A DNA stretch of 64,000 bases from Pseudomonas sp. FP198 (GCF_030687895.1 NZ_CP117452.1:3365501-3429500), one strand, 5' to 3'; shown: positions 7,868-17,848, counted from the stretch's first letter. Numbers and translations: made by a program. The notes: generated by a model not told the origin, from the letters alone.

Positions 7868-10584
7868 TGTCGGTTCTTGTTCGCTGTCAGGTTTCTGATA
7901 CCACGGGCGATGGAGCGCAGTGGCGCGGTCATTCGGAATGAATTGGAGTTCTGCAGCTCACGCATCCTGGCATCGCTGCGAGCCAGTTGCTCACGAAGCT
8001 GGACGATCCGTTGCTGTTGGGCAAGCTCCCGTGCCGCCAGTTCCTGCGCGGGTTCGTTGATCTGCGGCACAGGCATGACCGGACTCACCGGCGATTCAGC
8101 CGGCACTGGGTTGCACGTCTCGGCCGCGGCTTCGAGCAGATTCGGCAGGTGCTGCAGAAAAGCCCCCAGCACCGGCTGCGACGCCGTTTTACCTTGGCGA
8201 ATGATCTCAGCGACCCGGTCCCAATGCTCCACCAACTGATCCGCCGCCGCACGCGCCGCGGGCGATGCACGGGTCTTGCCCACGCGGGCGAGGAACCATT
8301 GCGGATCGACCGTCGCGACATTCGGCAACGCATGCAGCGTGTCGAACCCAGCCAGCGCCGTGTACTTGCCCGTGGTCAGGTCCGCCGAACAAAACACCGG
8401 CACGCCAAACGCCAGGGCGGTGATCGCCAGGTGATAGCTATGGCCGATCACCGCTTGGGCCTGGCTGAGAATTTCGGCCATGAGCAACGGCTCCGGCCAG
8501 AACGGCAAGGTGATGGATCCGGGCAGCCGCCCGGCAATCACTGACGGATCGTCACCCAGGACCGGTCCAATCGGCACCACCAGGAACTGGTAGCCCAGGA
8601 ATGCCTCGGGGTGGTCTTCGAACAATTTTACAAAGGACTCCACCACATGAATCGCGTGGATCACGATGTAGGGCCCGGTCAGCCCGGCATGCTCGCGCAG
8701 GCGAACAAACTCGGCCGAGGGCCGTTGCTCATCGATCAGGCGCGGTAAGCCGAACGCGGTGTCGGGCAGCACTTCGATCTCGATTTGCTGGCTGAGCGCG
8801 CCGAGGGTATCGCGCGACAGGGCATCACGGACGCGCACATACCGGCTCTGCTCAAGGGCCATCGTCAATAACGGCCTGGCCCAATCGGGGATACTGTTGC
8901 AATGCATCCCCGGTGCATTCCACATGACCGGAACCGCATGCTGCAGCGCGATGAGCGCGGGGGTCAGCCAATAACCGCTAGGGTGATGGATGTCGGCAGT
9001 GGTCGGACCATAACCATGGGCAACGACTTTATCGAATCGGATCAGGAAACCACCGCCGATCAACACGCCATCCAGGCCTGCCGCTACAGTGGGCAGCTCT
9101 GTCAGCGACGTCACCGCATAGGGCCATTCGGATGGGGTTTTCCCGTGATAGGAAAACCGCTGCAGATTGACCGAACCCAAGCGCCGGGCCAGTTCTGCCT
9201 CGGCGATGATGGGAAACAGCAGGTCACCATAGTTTTCAACGTCGAAGGTGCCGAAGATAGCCACCTGCCATGTGCGCTCATCCAAGTGTTCCGCCAGATC
9301 CCCCTTTTCTTGAATCCCGCAGGTCTTGGGGGGCGACTCCGCCGCTCGCGGTTCGACGCTCTGCAATCCCAGGTCAACCATGCCCAGGAAATGCTTGTGG
9401 CTGGGCAACATGTCGAACGCCAAGGGCGCGACTTGCTTCTCGATCAGTTGCGAGGTGTCTTCCGTCGCGCCATGCAACAGTTTGAGCGTGACGTGGTAGC
9501 GCCCCTCGGCGAGGTTAGCCGGGAAGCGCACCGTAATGGCCGTATGCCGCCAGCCGTTTTCGACCGGTCCCGGTTGCAGGGCGAAGTTGCCCCCGCCGAT
9601 CACCAGTAGCCTCGCCTCTTGGATAGTGAAGCTGATGTTGGGTTGAGTGATCGACTCATGCAGTAACGCTTCAACGCGAATCTCGATGTCGTCGCCATAC
9701 AGGTAACTCGACGAAAGCTGCCGGGTGTTGGTGAAGCAGGCGGCGCTGATGTGTCCCTCCCCGGTTCCAAAGGCCATCCCCTGCTGACCGCCAATAAAGG
9801 ATTTTTGGGTAACCGGTATGGCCCCGCCACTGGCCCAGCGACGTTGCTCGTCACGCATGTCGAGCAAGTGCAGCTCGGCCATTTCATCGGGAGAGCCGCT
9901 GGCAACGACGCGGCCCGCGCGCAGATAGATGACCCGGTGGCAAAACCGTTTGACCATGCTCATGTCGTGGGAGACGAACAGCAGCGTGGTGCCTTTGGCA
10001 GCCAGTTCTTCCAGCCGGTTCAGGCATTTGAATTGAAAAGAGGCATCGCCGACGGCAAGGGCCTCGTCGACGATCAGGATCTCCGGTTCCACACAGACCG
10101 AAACGGCGAAGGCCAGCCGTACCAGCATCCCGCTGGAATAGATTTTGGTGGGCTGGTCGATGAAGTCGCCGATGTTGGCGAAGGCGATGATGTCATCGAA
10201 ACGAGCATCGATTTCCGCGCGACTCAAGCCCAGCACCGCTGCGTTTACATAGACGTTCTCGCGGCCGCTGAACTCCGGATTGAAGCCCGACCCGAGCTCA
10301 AGCAACGCTGCGATCCGGCCATGCCCGCGGACGCTGCCCCGGGTCGGCATCAACGTTCCGCAGATCAGTTGCAACAAGGTGGATTTGCCACTGCCGTTAC
10401 GGCCGATGATGCCGACGGTCTCCCCCCTTGCGATGGTCAGGGAAACATCATCCAGGGCCCAGAATTCGCGGTAGAAACGCTTCCTGCCGCGCACCAGCAT
10501 CTGCAACAGGCGGTCCTTGGGCGCATCGTAGATCTGATAACACTTGCTCAGGTTCTCGGCGCTGATGGCCACTTCAAACGACAT
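7861..10584 (-). CDS. wzt: Wzt-type polysaccharide ABC ATPase fused to pyruvyl transferase
   Basis: A 907-residue multidomain protein. Residues 1 to about 245 are an ABC ATPase of polysaccharide exporters: Walker A GRNGSGKST, signature YSSGMLVRLAFA, Walker B ILIVDEALAVGD, then FVSHD. Roughly 255-400 is a beta-rich Wzt C-terminal domain that in relatives recognises the glycan end. About 440-775 is a polysaccharide pyruvyl transferase (PF04230-like), with GTFDVENYGD, IGGGFLI, VRVRDALSRDTL, LPDTAFGLP and GHSYHLAITALAFGVPVF. A short coiled coil then leads to NSNSFRMTAPLR, the same tail motif seen at the start of the neighbouring glycosyltransferase. The start ATG 10584 has AAGGG 8 bases upstream; longer in-frame starts exist at 10614 and 10623. 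It is divergent from its permease. Confidence 0.9.
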   Translation of the reverse strand: MSFEVAISAENLSKCYQIYDAPKDRLLQMLVRGRKRFYREFWALDDVSLTIARGETVGIIGRNGSGKSTLLQLICGTLMPTRGSVRGHGRIAALLELGSGFNPEFSGRENVYVNAAVLGLSRAEIDARFDDIIAFANIGDFIDQPTKIYSSGMLVRLAFAVSVCVEPEILIVDEALAVGDASFQFKCLNRLEELAAKGTTLLFVSHDMSMVKRFCHRVIYLRAGRVVASGSPDEMAELHLLDMRDEQRRWASGGAIPVTQKSFIGGQQGMAFGTGEGHISAACFTNTRQLSSSYLYGDDIEIRVEALLHESITQPNISFTIQEARLLVIGGGNFALQPGPVENGWRHTAITVRFPANLAEGRYHVTLKLLHGATEDTSQLIEKQVAPLAFDMLPSHKHFLGMVDLGLQSVEPRAAESPPKTCGIQEKGDLAEHLDERTWQVAIFGTFDVENYGDLLFPIIAEAELARRLGSVNLQRFSYHGKTPSEWPYAVTSLTELPTVAAGLDGVLIGGGFLIRFDKVVAHGYGPTTADIHHPSGYWLTPALIALQHAVPVMWNAPGMHCNSIPDWARPLLTMALEQSRYVRVRDALSRDTLGALSQQIEIEVLPDTAFGLPRLIDEQRPSAEFVRLREHAGLTGPYIVIHAIHVVESFVKLFEDHPEAFLGYQFLVVPIGPVLGDDPSVIAGRLPGSITLPFWPEPLLMAEILSQAQAVIGHSYHLAITALAFGVPVFCSADLTTGKYTALAGFDTLHALPNVATVDPQWFLARVGKTRASPAARAAADQLVEHWDRVAEIIRQGKTASQPVLGAFLQHLPNLLEAAAETCNPVPAESPVSPVMPVPQINEPAQELAARELAQQQRIVQLREQLARSDARMRELQNSNSFRMTAPLRSIARGIRNLTANKNRQC

Positions 10585-10767
10585 CGGCAAAGCCCTTCCA
10601 TGAGTCACTTCCATTAGCGGCACTACAGAATCATTCCTTCGCTGGGCACTGCCGATGAGTTAAGCACAAACGGGGAAAAAAACTTCGAATGCCCTGAACT
10701 TGGCCTACCCTCCATGAGGATGCGATTCACCGAGTTTCGATTTTTTGTCTTGAGGGCCCTAGTACCA

Positions 10768-11586
10768 ATGCAGTCGTTCAGCACCTCCCCTGCCGCCATG
10801 ATCAAAAGTGTGCTGGTCAATCGAATCCTGATCTACGTGTTGATCCGCAGGGAGATCATCGGTCGTTATAAAGGCTCGATGCTCGGTATCCTATGGTCGT
10901 TCTTCACCCCGGCGTTAATGCTGGTGGTCTACACGTTCGTGTTCAGCGTGGTCTTCAAGGCCCGCTGGTCGGGTGGCGGCGAGTCCAAGAGCGAATTCGC
11001 CCTGGTGCTGTTCGCAGGCCTGCTGGTGTTCAATCTGTTTTCCGAATGCCTGAACCGCGCGCCGGGCCTGGTGCTGGCCAATACCAACTACGTCAAGAAG
11101 ATCGTCTTCCCGCTGGAAACCCTGCCGATGGTGTCGCTCGGCGCGGCGCTGTTCCACATGGCGATCAGCATCCTGGCCTGGCTGCTCTTCTATATCGTCC
11201 TGTTCGGAACCCCTCCGGCAACCGCCCTTCTGCTGCCGTTGGTGCTGTTTCCGTTGGTGTTGTTGACCCTGGGAATTTCCTGGTTTCTCGCCTCGATAAG
11301 CGTGTACCTGCGCGATATTGGCCAGTTCATCGGCATCGTCATAACGGCGATGCTCTTTCTCTCGCCGATTTTCTATCCGCTTTCGATACTTCCGCAAAGT
11401 TATCAGGCCGCCTTGCAGGCGAACCCTCTGACGCTGCCGGTGGAAATGGTTCGTGACGTACTGTTCTGGGGCAGGACGCCACAATGGGCGCACCTGGCAA
11501 CTTATTCGGCAATTTCCTTGTCGATTGCCTGTGCCGGATTCGCCTGGTTCCAGAGGACACGCAAAGGCTTTGCCGATGTCATCTGA
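10768..11586 (+). CDS. wzm: Wzm-type polysaccharide ABC transporter permease
   Basis: An ABC-2 family inner-membrane permease of 272 residues with about six membrane helices. The cytoplasmic connecting segment RREIIGRYKGSMLGILWSFF is hallmark Wzm sequence. With the Wzt fusion it would export an undecaprenyl-linked polysaccharide across the inner membrane. ATG 10768 has GAGGG about 11 bases upstream; an open frame extends back to 10714 and ATG 10798 is also possible. It is divergent from the ATPase gene and followed by a glycosyltransferase on the same strand. Confidence 0.9.
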   Translation: MQSFSTSPAAMIKSVLVNRILIYVLIRREIIGRYKGSMLGILWSFFTPALMLVVYTFVFSVVFKARWSGGGESKSEFALVLFAGLLVFNLFSECLNRAPGLVLANTNYVKKIVFPLETLPMVSLGAALFHMAISILAWLLFYIVLFGTPPATALLLPLVLFPLVLLTLGISWFLASISVYLRDIGQFIGIVITAMLFLSPIFYPLSILPQSYQAALQANPLTLPVEMVRDVLFWGRTPQWAHLATYSAISLSIACAGFAWFQRTRKGFADVI

Positions 11587-11708
11587 GTTTGTTGACGTGG
11601 CGCCTCGTCCAGCAGCCGCTATGCTGATGGGTGGCACGGCTGGAATCTGGGCCTGCCTGGTTATTGAAGTCGACAACACACCTGCAAGAGCCGGGGTGCG
11701 TTGCCGTA

Positions 11709-14183
11709 ATGTCCAAGGGACTGGAAGAACGCATGGATCAGATCAACCGTCTTGTCGATCACATTGACAAACTGACTCGCTCAACACAGTCCAGATCCAT
11801 TGAAGCCTTGCAGTTGGTCAAGGAAATCGAGAATCGGGACCGGCTGATCAAGCAACTGAACCTGGGTTCACAAGCGCTTCGCACTCGCCTGTCACTTCAG
11901 GAAGGCAAGGCCGGGCGACTGCGCGAGCAATTGCAGGTGACCGAACGGCGCCTCAAAGACACCCAGACGTTGCTCCGGGCCAAAGAACGCCAAGCGGTGG
12001 AGCTGTCCGATTGGGCGGTGGATTTACGCGCACAACTGGCGGCGAAGCAGACTGAGCTGTTCAAGCTTTCTGACTGGGGCAACGCCATCGAACGCGCACC
12101 GCTGCGTTATTCGATACGCAAGCAGCTGTATAAATTATCGCGCCGGATCTACGCCTGGTTGCCGCTCACCGCACAGCAGAAAAGCAGGCTGGCCCAGCGG
12201 CTTCGAAGCTGGCTGAAACGCACCAGGGCGACAGCCGGCGAATCATCGGCGTCCCCAAGCCTCGCGCCGCTGCAACCCCTGCTACCACCGATTGACCTTG
12301 CCGTGCCATCCAGTCACGGGCAGCCGACGATCCTGATGTTCGGCGTGATCGATTGGCACTTTCGCATCCAGCGCCCACAAAACCTGGCCAAGGAGTTGTC
12401 GCGGGCGGGACAAACGACGTTTTATATTTCCAACCACTTTATCGACGATGATGCTCCCGGCTTCGAGGCGGAGCGCCTGGAGGGCTCCGAGCGGCTGTTC
12501 CAGATCCGTTTCAAGGTGCGCGGGGCTCCGGCCATTTATCATGCCCCGCCTTCAGCGGCCGCGATCAGCCAGTTGCGCCAAGGCCTGGCCATGCTGCTGG
12601 ACGCGGCGAACGTCGCCGCCGTGGATTGCATCGTCCAGCACGCCTACTGGTTCCCGCTGGCAATACGTGTCCCCAACGCCACGCTGGTCTATGACTGCAT
12701 GGATCACCACGAAGGTTTCGGCAATGTTGCCCAGGAACTGCTCGACCTGGAAATCGCCTTGATGCGCCGGGCCGATCTGCTGGTGGCGACTTCCGACTGG
12801 ATCGAACAACACGGCAAGCGGGAAAACCGCAACGTAGAGGTGATCCGCAACGCCTGCGAATACGGTTTTTTCAGCCAACGTCCCGACAAGATCTACCGGG
12901 ACCCGGCCAACAGAAAGATCATCGGCTACTACGGCGTCATCGCCGAATGGTTCGACCTGGAACTGGTCAAGCGCGTCGCCCAGTCCTTCCCGCAGCATCT
13001 GATCCTGTTGATCGGCAGCGATATCGTCCAGGCGAAAAAATATTTCAAGGCCTGCCCGAATGTGGTCCTGGAGGGCGAAGTCCCGTATGCCTCCCTGCCC
13101 TACTACCTCCACGCCATAGACGTTTGCCTGCTTCCGTTCAAGGTCATGCCCCTGACGCTCGCCACCAATCCGGTCAAGGTCTATGAATACCTGAGCGCGG
13201 GAAAACCGGTGGTCTCGGTGAAACTGCCGGAGTTGAGCCAGTTCGGCAAACTGGTCTGGACGGTTGAACAGCCCTCTGAATTCATCTCGGCCATACGCCG
13301 TGTACTCGACGCTCTGCCAGAGGCCGGCGCAACGCCAAAGGCGCGTCAATCGTTCGCTCAGGGCCAGACCTGGCAGCATCGGGCCGCCAGCCTGCGAAAG
13401 GCCGTCGCGTCATTGCCCCTGCCCAAGGTCAGCGTCGTGGTGTTGACCTACAACAACCTCGAACTGACCAAGGCTTGCCTCGACAGTCTGTTGACCCAGA
13501 GCCAGTACCCGAACCTTGAAATCATCGTGGTCGACAACTGCTCCAGCGACCAGACCCCGGCCTATCTCACTGCCTGGGCCAAGGGACATCCCGAACGGAT
13601 CGTCATCCTCAATCCGGATAACAAGGGATTCGCCGCAGGGAACAACCAAGGGCTCGCGGCAGCCAGTGGCGACTACCTGGTCATCCTGAACAACGATACG
13701 GTCGTCACCGCCGGCTGGATCAGGGGGTTGATCCGTCATCTGAAGGACCACGAGGAAATCGGCATCATCGGCCCGGTCACCAACAACATCGGCAACGAAG
13801 CCAAAGTCAGCACCCGTTATGGCCGGATGGAGGACATGCCCGCCGAAGCCGCGCAAATGACCCGTGCCCGCATGGGCGAGTGGTTCGAAATAAACACCCT
13901 GGCGTTTTTCTGCGTGATGTTCCCGCGTTCGACCTACGAGCAGATTGGCGGCCTGTGCGAGGAGTACGGCCTGGGGTTCTTCGAGGATGACGATTACTGC
14001 CGCCGCGTGCAGCGTCGCGGCCTGCGCGCGGCTTGCGCCGAAGATGTATTCGTCCATCACCACCTGTCCGCCTCGTTCAACACCTTGGGTGCCAGGAAAA
14101 AACAGGCACTTTTCGAGAAGAACCGGGCGATCTACGAGAACAAATGGGGGGCCTGGGTTCCGCATACGTATCGAGATGTATAG
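11709..14183 (+). CDS. Double-domain glycosyltransferase with N-terminal coiled coil
   Basis: An 824-residue protein. Residues 1 to about 125 are heptad-rich and predicted coiled coil (MSKGLEERMDQINRLVDHID onwards), and may act as a scaffold or length ruler. The middle domain (about 195-575) is GT-B-like with RIQRPQNL, YDCMDHHEGF and ATNPVKVYEYLSAGKPVVS. The C-terminal GT2 domain (about 580-815) has VSVVVLTYNN, VVDNCSSDQT, VILNNDTVV and FEDDDYCRR. It is paralogous in order and motifs to the gene at 5029-7188. ATG 11709 is preferred because the coiled coil begins there; the frame is open back to 11631. It follows wzm and ends before a REP-like pair. Confidence 0.85.
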   Translation: MSKGLEERMDQINRLVDHIDKLTRSTQSRSIEALQLVKEIENRDRLIKQLNLGSQALRTRLSLQEGKAGRLREQLQVTERRLKDTQTLLRAKERQAVELSDWAVDLRAQLAAKQTELFKLSDWGNAIERAPLRYSIRKQLYKLSRRIYAWLPLTAQQKSRLAQRLRSWLKRTRATAGESSASPSLAPLQPLLPPIDLAVPSSHGQPTILMFGVIDWHFRIQRPQNLAKELSRAGQTTFYISNHFIDDDAPGFEAERLEGSERLFQIRFKVRGAPAIYHAPPSAAAISQLRQGLAMLLDAANVAAVDCIVQHAYWFPLAIRVPNATLVYDCMDHHEGFGNVAQELLDLEIALMRRADLLVATSDWIEQHGKRENRNVEVIRNACEYGFFSQRPDKIYRDPANRKIIGYYGVIAEWFDLELVKRVAQSFPQHLILLIGSDIVQAKKYFKACPNVVLEGEVPYASLPYYLHAIDVCLLPFKVMPLTLATNPVKVYEYLSAGKPVVSVKLPELSQFGKLVWTVEQPSEFISAIRRVLDALPEAGATPKARQSFAQGQTWQHRAASLRKAVASLPLPKVSVVVLTYNNLELTKACLDSLLTQSQYPNLEIIVVDNCSSDQTPAYLTAWAKGHPERIVILNPDNKGFAAGNNQGLAAASGDYLVILNNDTVVTAGWIRGLIRHLKDHEEIGIIGPVTNNIGNEAKVSTRYGRMEDMPAEAAQMTRARMGEWFEINTLAFFCVMFPRSTYEQIGGLCEEYGLGFFEDDDYCRRVQRRGLRAACAEDVFVHHHLSASFNTLGARKKQALFEKNRAIYENKWGAWVPHTYRDV

Positions 14184-14227
14184 GGCCCTCTTGGATGCAA
14201 CGCTGTTCTTGAGGGTGCAGATGAACC

Positions 14228-14359
14228 TGTGGCGAGGGGATTTATCCCCGCTGGGGTGCGAAGCGGCCCTGAACCCAGCCACCACACTGGACCAGGTTGG
14301 TTGCATTCAGCCTTTTGGGGCCGCTTCGCAGCCCAGCGGGGATAAATCCCCTCGCCACA
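14228..14359. repeat. Inverted REP-like doublet (REPIN-type)
   Basis: TGTGGCGAGGGGATTTATCC at the left end reappears as its reverse complement at the right end. Inner GGTGCGAAGCGGCCC and GGGGCCGCTTCGCAGCC arms also pair. The arms are separated by about 50 bases. This is the paired REP arrangement of fluorescent pseudomonads, normally mobilised by a RAYT transposase, which is absent here. It separates two polysaccharide genes. Confidence 0.85.
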
Positions 14360-14408
14360 ATGAATCGAGAAACACCTTAAGCGAAGTTCCTTCAGCAGAG
14401 ACGATATT

Positions 14409-16817
14409 TTGCCCGGATCAAGCCTGAAATACGCAGTGGTGCTGTTGGTTTTACTGGCGAGTACGGCGGTCGGTGTGTACGGTTTTTCGACGCTTGAACT
14501 GGCGTCCATGAACAACAGTAGCCGCACGATACTGCTGTCAGTGGCAGTCCTGGCAGCCCTTACCGCCTTCACTCGCAAGCCGCCGATCATTCTTTGCCTG
14601 GGCCTGCTGGCGTGCCTGACCATTGCCTGCGCGCAGATCTGGCCGGTGGTTGTCGTCACGGTCTTCGCGCTGTCTGCCACCGTGCTCGGCAGGTGGCTGC
14701 TCAGGCAAGAAAACCCGGCCGACTGGAGCATCCATCTGCTGATGGGCACCGGCACGTTCGGTACGCTGACAGGCCTGGCTGCGTATTTGCCGATCAACTA
14801 TCCCTGGCTCTATGGCGCGATGCTAGCAGTGCCGCTTGTATTGGGACACAAACAGGTCCTGTCGATAGGTCGCGAACTGCTGGCCCAAATCCGGGCCACC
14901 CGCTCGGCACATACGCCCCTGCAAACCGGCCTTGATGTACTGATTGGCGGATTCGCCTGCCTCTACGTGCTGGTAGCCTTCATGCCGGAGGTCGGCCACG
15001 ACGCGTTGGCCATGCACCTTTTCGTCCCTTCACACCTGGCCCAGCGGCACCAATGGTCGTTCGATGCAAACACCTATGTGTGGGCAGTCATGCCCATGCT
15101 GGCCGACTGGATCTATAGCATCGTCTATATGCTGGCGGGCGAAACGGCGTCACGCCTGAGCAATAGCGCATTCGCCTTGCTGGTGGCGTGGCAGATTCGC
15201 AACATGACCCTCTGGGCCGGGGGCTCCGCCACGAGCGCTCGCTGGGCAAGCCTGATCTTTCTGTCGACGCCCCTCGCCTTCGCTGAAAGCAGCAGCCTGC
15301 ACATAGAGTCGGCGTGGACCGCCTTCATGCTGGCCGGGACCCTGGCGATCCTGAAGGTCTCGGGCTTCACTGCGGATCCTCGGGAACGCCTGTCGCAATT
15401 GATCCTGGCCGGTGTCCTGTTGGGCTTCGCCATGGCGACCAAGGCGGTGACCCTGAGTGTCCTGCCGGTCCTGCTGGTGGTCCTCTTGTTGCAATACAAG
15501 GCCTGGGCCATGGGAGGAATCGCCAAGGCGCTGATGCTCGGCAGCGCCGGCCTGCTGCTGGCGGGCGCTACCCCTTACGTCTGTGCCGGGTACTTGACCG
15601 GTAACCCGGTGTTCCCGTTTTTCAACGGGGTTTTCCATTCGCCGCTCTGGCCGGACATGAACTTCGAACCGCCCGCCACTTTCGGTACCGGGATGACCTG
15701 GGACACCCTGTATCGAATGGTCTTCCAGTCGCCGCAGTTCATCGAGGGGCGGGTCGGCGCGGCGGGCTTCCAGTGGCTGCTGCTACCCACAGCGGCCGTC
15801 GCCGTGCTGCTGAGCGGCAACAAAAAAGCCCTGTGCATCCTCCTGGTCGGCGCCGGCGCGATGTTCATGACGTTCCAGTCAACGGCCTACCTGCGTTATG
15901 TGTTCCCCTCCTTCGCGCTGTTCTCGGTGATCCTCGCCCTGCCGTTTTCCGACGCCAGGGCCTTCCCCCGCAGCCTCGCCATCGCGGCCGGTGCCGTGTT
16001 GGTCCTGGCCAATACCCGCTTCATCCAGGCCGCGACGTACTATGGTGAAATCAAACCCTCGGCACTGTTGAGCCAGGCCGGTCGGGAGGCCTTTTTGCTG
16101 GAGCGCCTGCCGATCCGGAAAATGGTCGACACCGTCAACGCCTTGAACAGCGGTTATCAGCCCGTGGCGGTTTTTGCGTCGCCCTTGATGGCGGGTTTGC
16201 ATGGCGATGCCCTTTACGCATCGTGGTACAACCTGAAGTGGAAAGGCGAATTCGACGCAGCGACCTCGCCGGCGGAGCTTACCCGGCGCTTGCGCCAGCG
16301 CCAGGTGAACTGGCTGGTGATCGATCTCAAGTCTCTTCCCCAGGCACAACTCGACCGCCTGCTCGCCGTGTCCACGTCGTATTCCAGGCTGGGTAACCTG
16401 GACCTGCGCAAACTCAACGCCACTCACTACGAGCTCCTGCTCAATCCGGACCTGTCCAGCCTCGACGGCTGGAACCTGCTGTCACCCTCGACCTATGACA
16501 CCTCGCGCAAGATCCTCACCGTCAACGTCAACACCCCCGCCACACAGCGCGTCGGCGTGACGCCGGGGCTGACCTACATCAACAGTGTGTCCGCGCGCTG
16601 CACGGAGGCAGCCACTACCGGAAGAATCCAGGCCAACTGGATTGACGACCAAGGCGACTTCATCAGCACCAGCATCGAAACGTTTGATTGCACCACGCAC
16701 TGGGAGACTCATGAGATGAGTGTCGTTGCGCCGGCTAATGCCACGTCCGCGGTCATTTATGCGTCCGGGCATACCGACACTCCCCTGGAGTTCAAATCAC
16801 TTTCATTCAGGCAATAG
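14409..16817 (+). CDS. Large polytopic membrane glycosyltransferase with C-terminal lectin-like domain
   Basis: An 802-residue inner-membrane protein. Residues 1 to about 520 carry at least ten hydrophobic segments. A loop with EVGHDALAMHLFVPSHLA resembles the first periplasmic, catalytic acidic loop of GT-C enzymes that use polyprenyl-phosphate sugars. A soluble region (about 530-680) follows, then a C-terminal beta-rich module from about 685 (DGWNLLSPSTYD onwards) that looks like a carbohydrate-binding fold. Just downstream lie a GtrB-like transferase and a GtrA flippase, so it may be the serotype-specific third component of a Gtr-type glycan-modification set. The start is TTG 14409 with weak purine-rich upstream sequence. 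Exact family is not certain. Confidence 0.75.
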   Translation: MPGSSLKYAVVLLVLLASTAVGVYGFSTLELASMNNSSRTILLSVAVLAALTAFTRKPPIILCLGLLACLTIACAQIWPVVVVTVFALSATVLGRWLLRQENPADWSIHLLMGTGTFGTLTGLAAYLPINYPWLYGAMLAVPLVLGHKQVLSIGRELLAQIRATRSAHTPLQTGLDVLIGGFACLYVLVAFMPEVGHDALAMHLFVPSHLAQRHQWSFDANTYVWAVMPMLADWIYSIVYMLAGETASRLSNSAFALLVAWQIRNMTLWAGGSATSARWASLIFLSTPLAFAESSSLHIESAWTAFMLAGTLAILKVSGFTADPRERLSQLILAGVLLGFAMATKAVTLSVLPVLLVVLLLQYKAWAMGGIAKALMLGSAGLLLAGATPYVCAGYLTGNPVFPFFNGVFHSPLWPDMNFEPPATFGTGMTWDTLYRMVFQSPQFIEGRVGAAGFQWLLLPTAAVAVLLSGNKKALCILLVGAGAMFMTFQSTAYLRYVFPSFALFSVILALPFSDARAFPRSLAIAAGAVLVLANTRFIQAATYYGEIKPSALLSQAGREAFLLERLPIRKMVDTVNALNSGYQPVAVFASPLMAGLHGDALYASWYNLKWKGEFDAATSPAELTRRLRQRQVNWLVIDLKSLPQAQLDRLLAVSTSYSRLGNLDLRKLNATHYELLLNPDLSSLDGWNLLSPSTYDTSRKILTVNVNTPATQRVGVTPGLTYINSVSARCTEAATTGRIQANWIDDQGDFISTSIETFDCTTHWETHEMSVVAPANATSAVIYASGHTDTPLEFKSLSFRQ

Positions 16818-16828
16818 TTGGCGAATCG

Positions 16829-17848
16829 ATGAACACAACAACAGCGATTTTCACGGATGAACTACGCGTTGCCGTCGTCATCCCCAGCTATCGGGTCACC
16901 GCACATATCGTCGGCGTCATCGACGCCATCGGGCCGGAGGTCTGGCGCATCTATGTCATTGACGATGCCTGCCCGGACGGTTCGGGCGGGCATGTCCTGG
17001 CCTCATGTAACGACCCTCGGGTCAAGGTGCTGCCCCATGACATCAACAAAGGTGTCGGGGGTGCGGTCATGACCGGCTATCGAGCCGCCCTCGCTGACGG
17101 CGCAAGTATCATCGTCAAGGTCGACGGCGACGGTCAGATGGACCCGACCCTGATTCCGCTGTTCATCGAACCGATCCTGGCGGGTGAAGCCGACTACACC
17201 AAGGGCAATCGGTTTTTCGACCTGGAGGAAGTCCAGTCGATGCCGCGAATTCGTCTGTTCGGCAATGCCGTGTTGTCGTTGATGGCCAAACTGTCGACGG
17301 GTTACTGGGATCTGTTCGACCCGACCAACGGCTATACCGCGATTCACCGTGACGTCGCCAGGCTGCTGCCCCTGGACAAGGTCAGCCAACGCTATTTTTT
17401 CGAGACCGACATCCTGTTCCGCCTGAACACCGTGCGCGCGGTGGTGGTGGATATTCCGATGGAAGCCCGCTACGGCGATGAAGTCAGTCACCTGAAGATC
17501 TCAAAGATCGTCGGCGAATTCCTCTTCAAGCACCTGCGCAACTTCACCAAGCGCGTGCTCTACAACTACTACTTGCGCGACATGTCCCTGGCTTCGATCG
17601 AGCTGCCGGTCGGCATCCTGATGTTCGTGTTCGGCATCCTGTTCGGCAGTTATCACTGGTTCGAGTCGGCGCAGCATGGCGTCGCGACGCCAGCCGGCAC
17701 TGTGATGCTCAGCGCATTGCCGATGCTCATGGGGCTGCAATTGATCATGGCGTTTCTCGGTTACGACATCGCTTCGGTCCCCAACAGGCCTCGGCATTCC
17801 AGGCGTAGGGCTACTTCATTGCGGGAAGAAAAGTCATTAAAGCGCTAA
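16829..17848 (+). CDS. GtrB/DPM-like polyprenyl-phosphate glycosyltransferase
   Basis: A 339-residue family 2 transferase of the dolichol-phosphate-mannose-synthase type. The N-terminal GT-A domain has VVIPSYRV, VIDDACPDGS and the metal site VDGDGQMD. Two C-terminal membrane segments lie around 265-285 and 295-315. It should transfer a sugar from a nucleotide donor to undecaprenyl phosphate at the inner membrane. It follows the polytopic transferase by 11 bases and precedes a methyltransferase and a GtrA flippase, consistent with a Gtr-type pathway. The transferred sugar is unknown. Confidence 0.85.
   Translation: MNTTTAIFTDELRVAVVIPSYRVTAHIVGVIDAIGPEVWRIYVIDDACPDGSGGHVLASCNDPRVKVLPHDINKGVGGAVMTGYRAALADGASIIVKVDGDGQMDPTLIPLFIEPILAGEADYTKGNRFFDLEEVQSMPRIRLFGNAVLSLMAKLSTGYWDLFDPTNGYTAIHRDVARLLPLDKVSQRYFFETDILFRLNTVRAVVVDIPMEARYGDEVSHLKISKIVGEFLFKHLRNFTKRVLYNYYLRDMSLASIELPVGILMFVFGILFGSYHWFESAQHGVATPAGTVMLSALPMLMGLQLIMAFLGYDIASVPNRPRHSRRRATSLREEKSLKR

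Noticed and set aside
10585..10767. JUMPStart/ops element in front of the polysaccharide genes
   Set aside because: No GGCGGTAG core or 39-bp JUMPStart sequence is present in the divergent gap.
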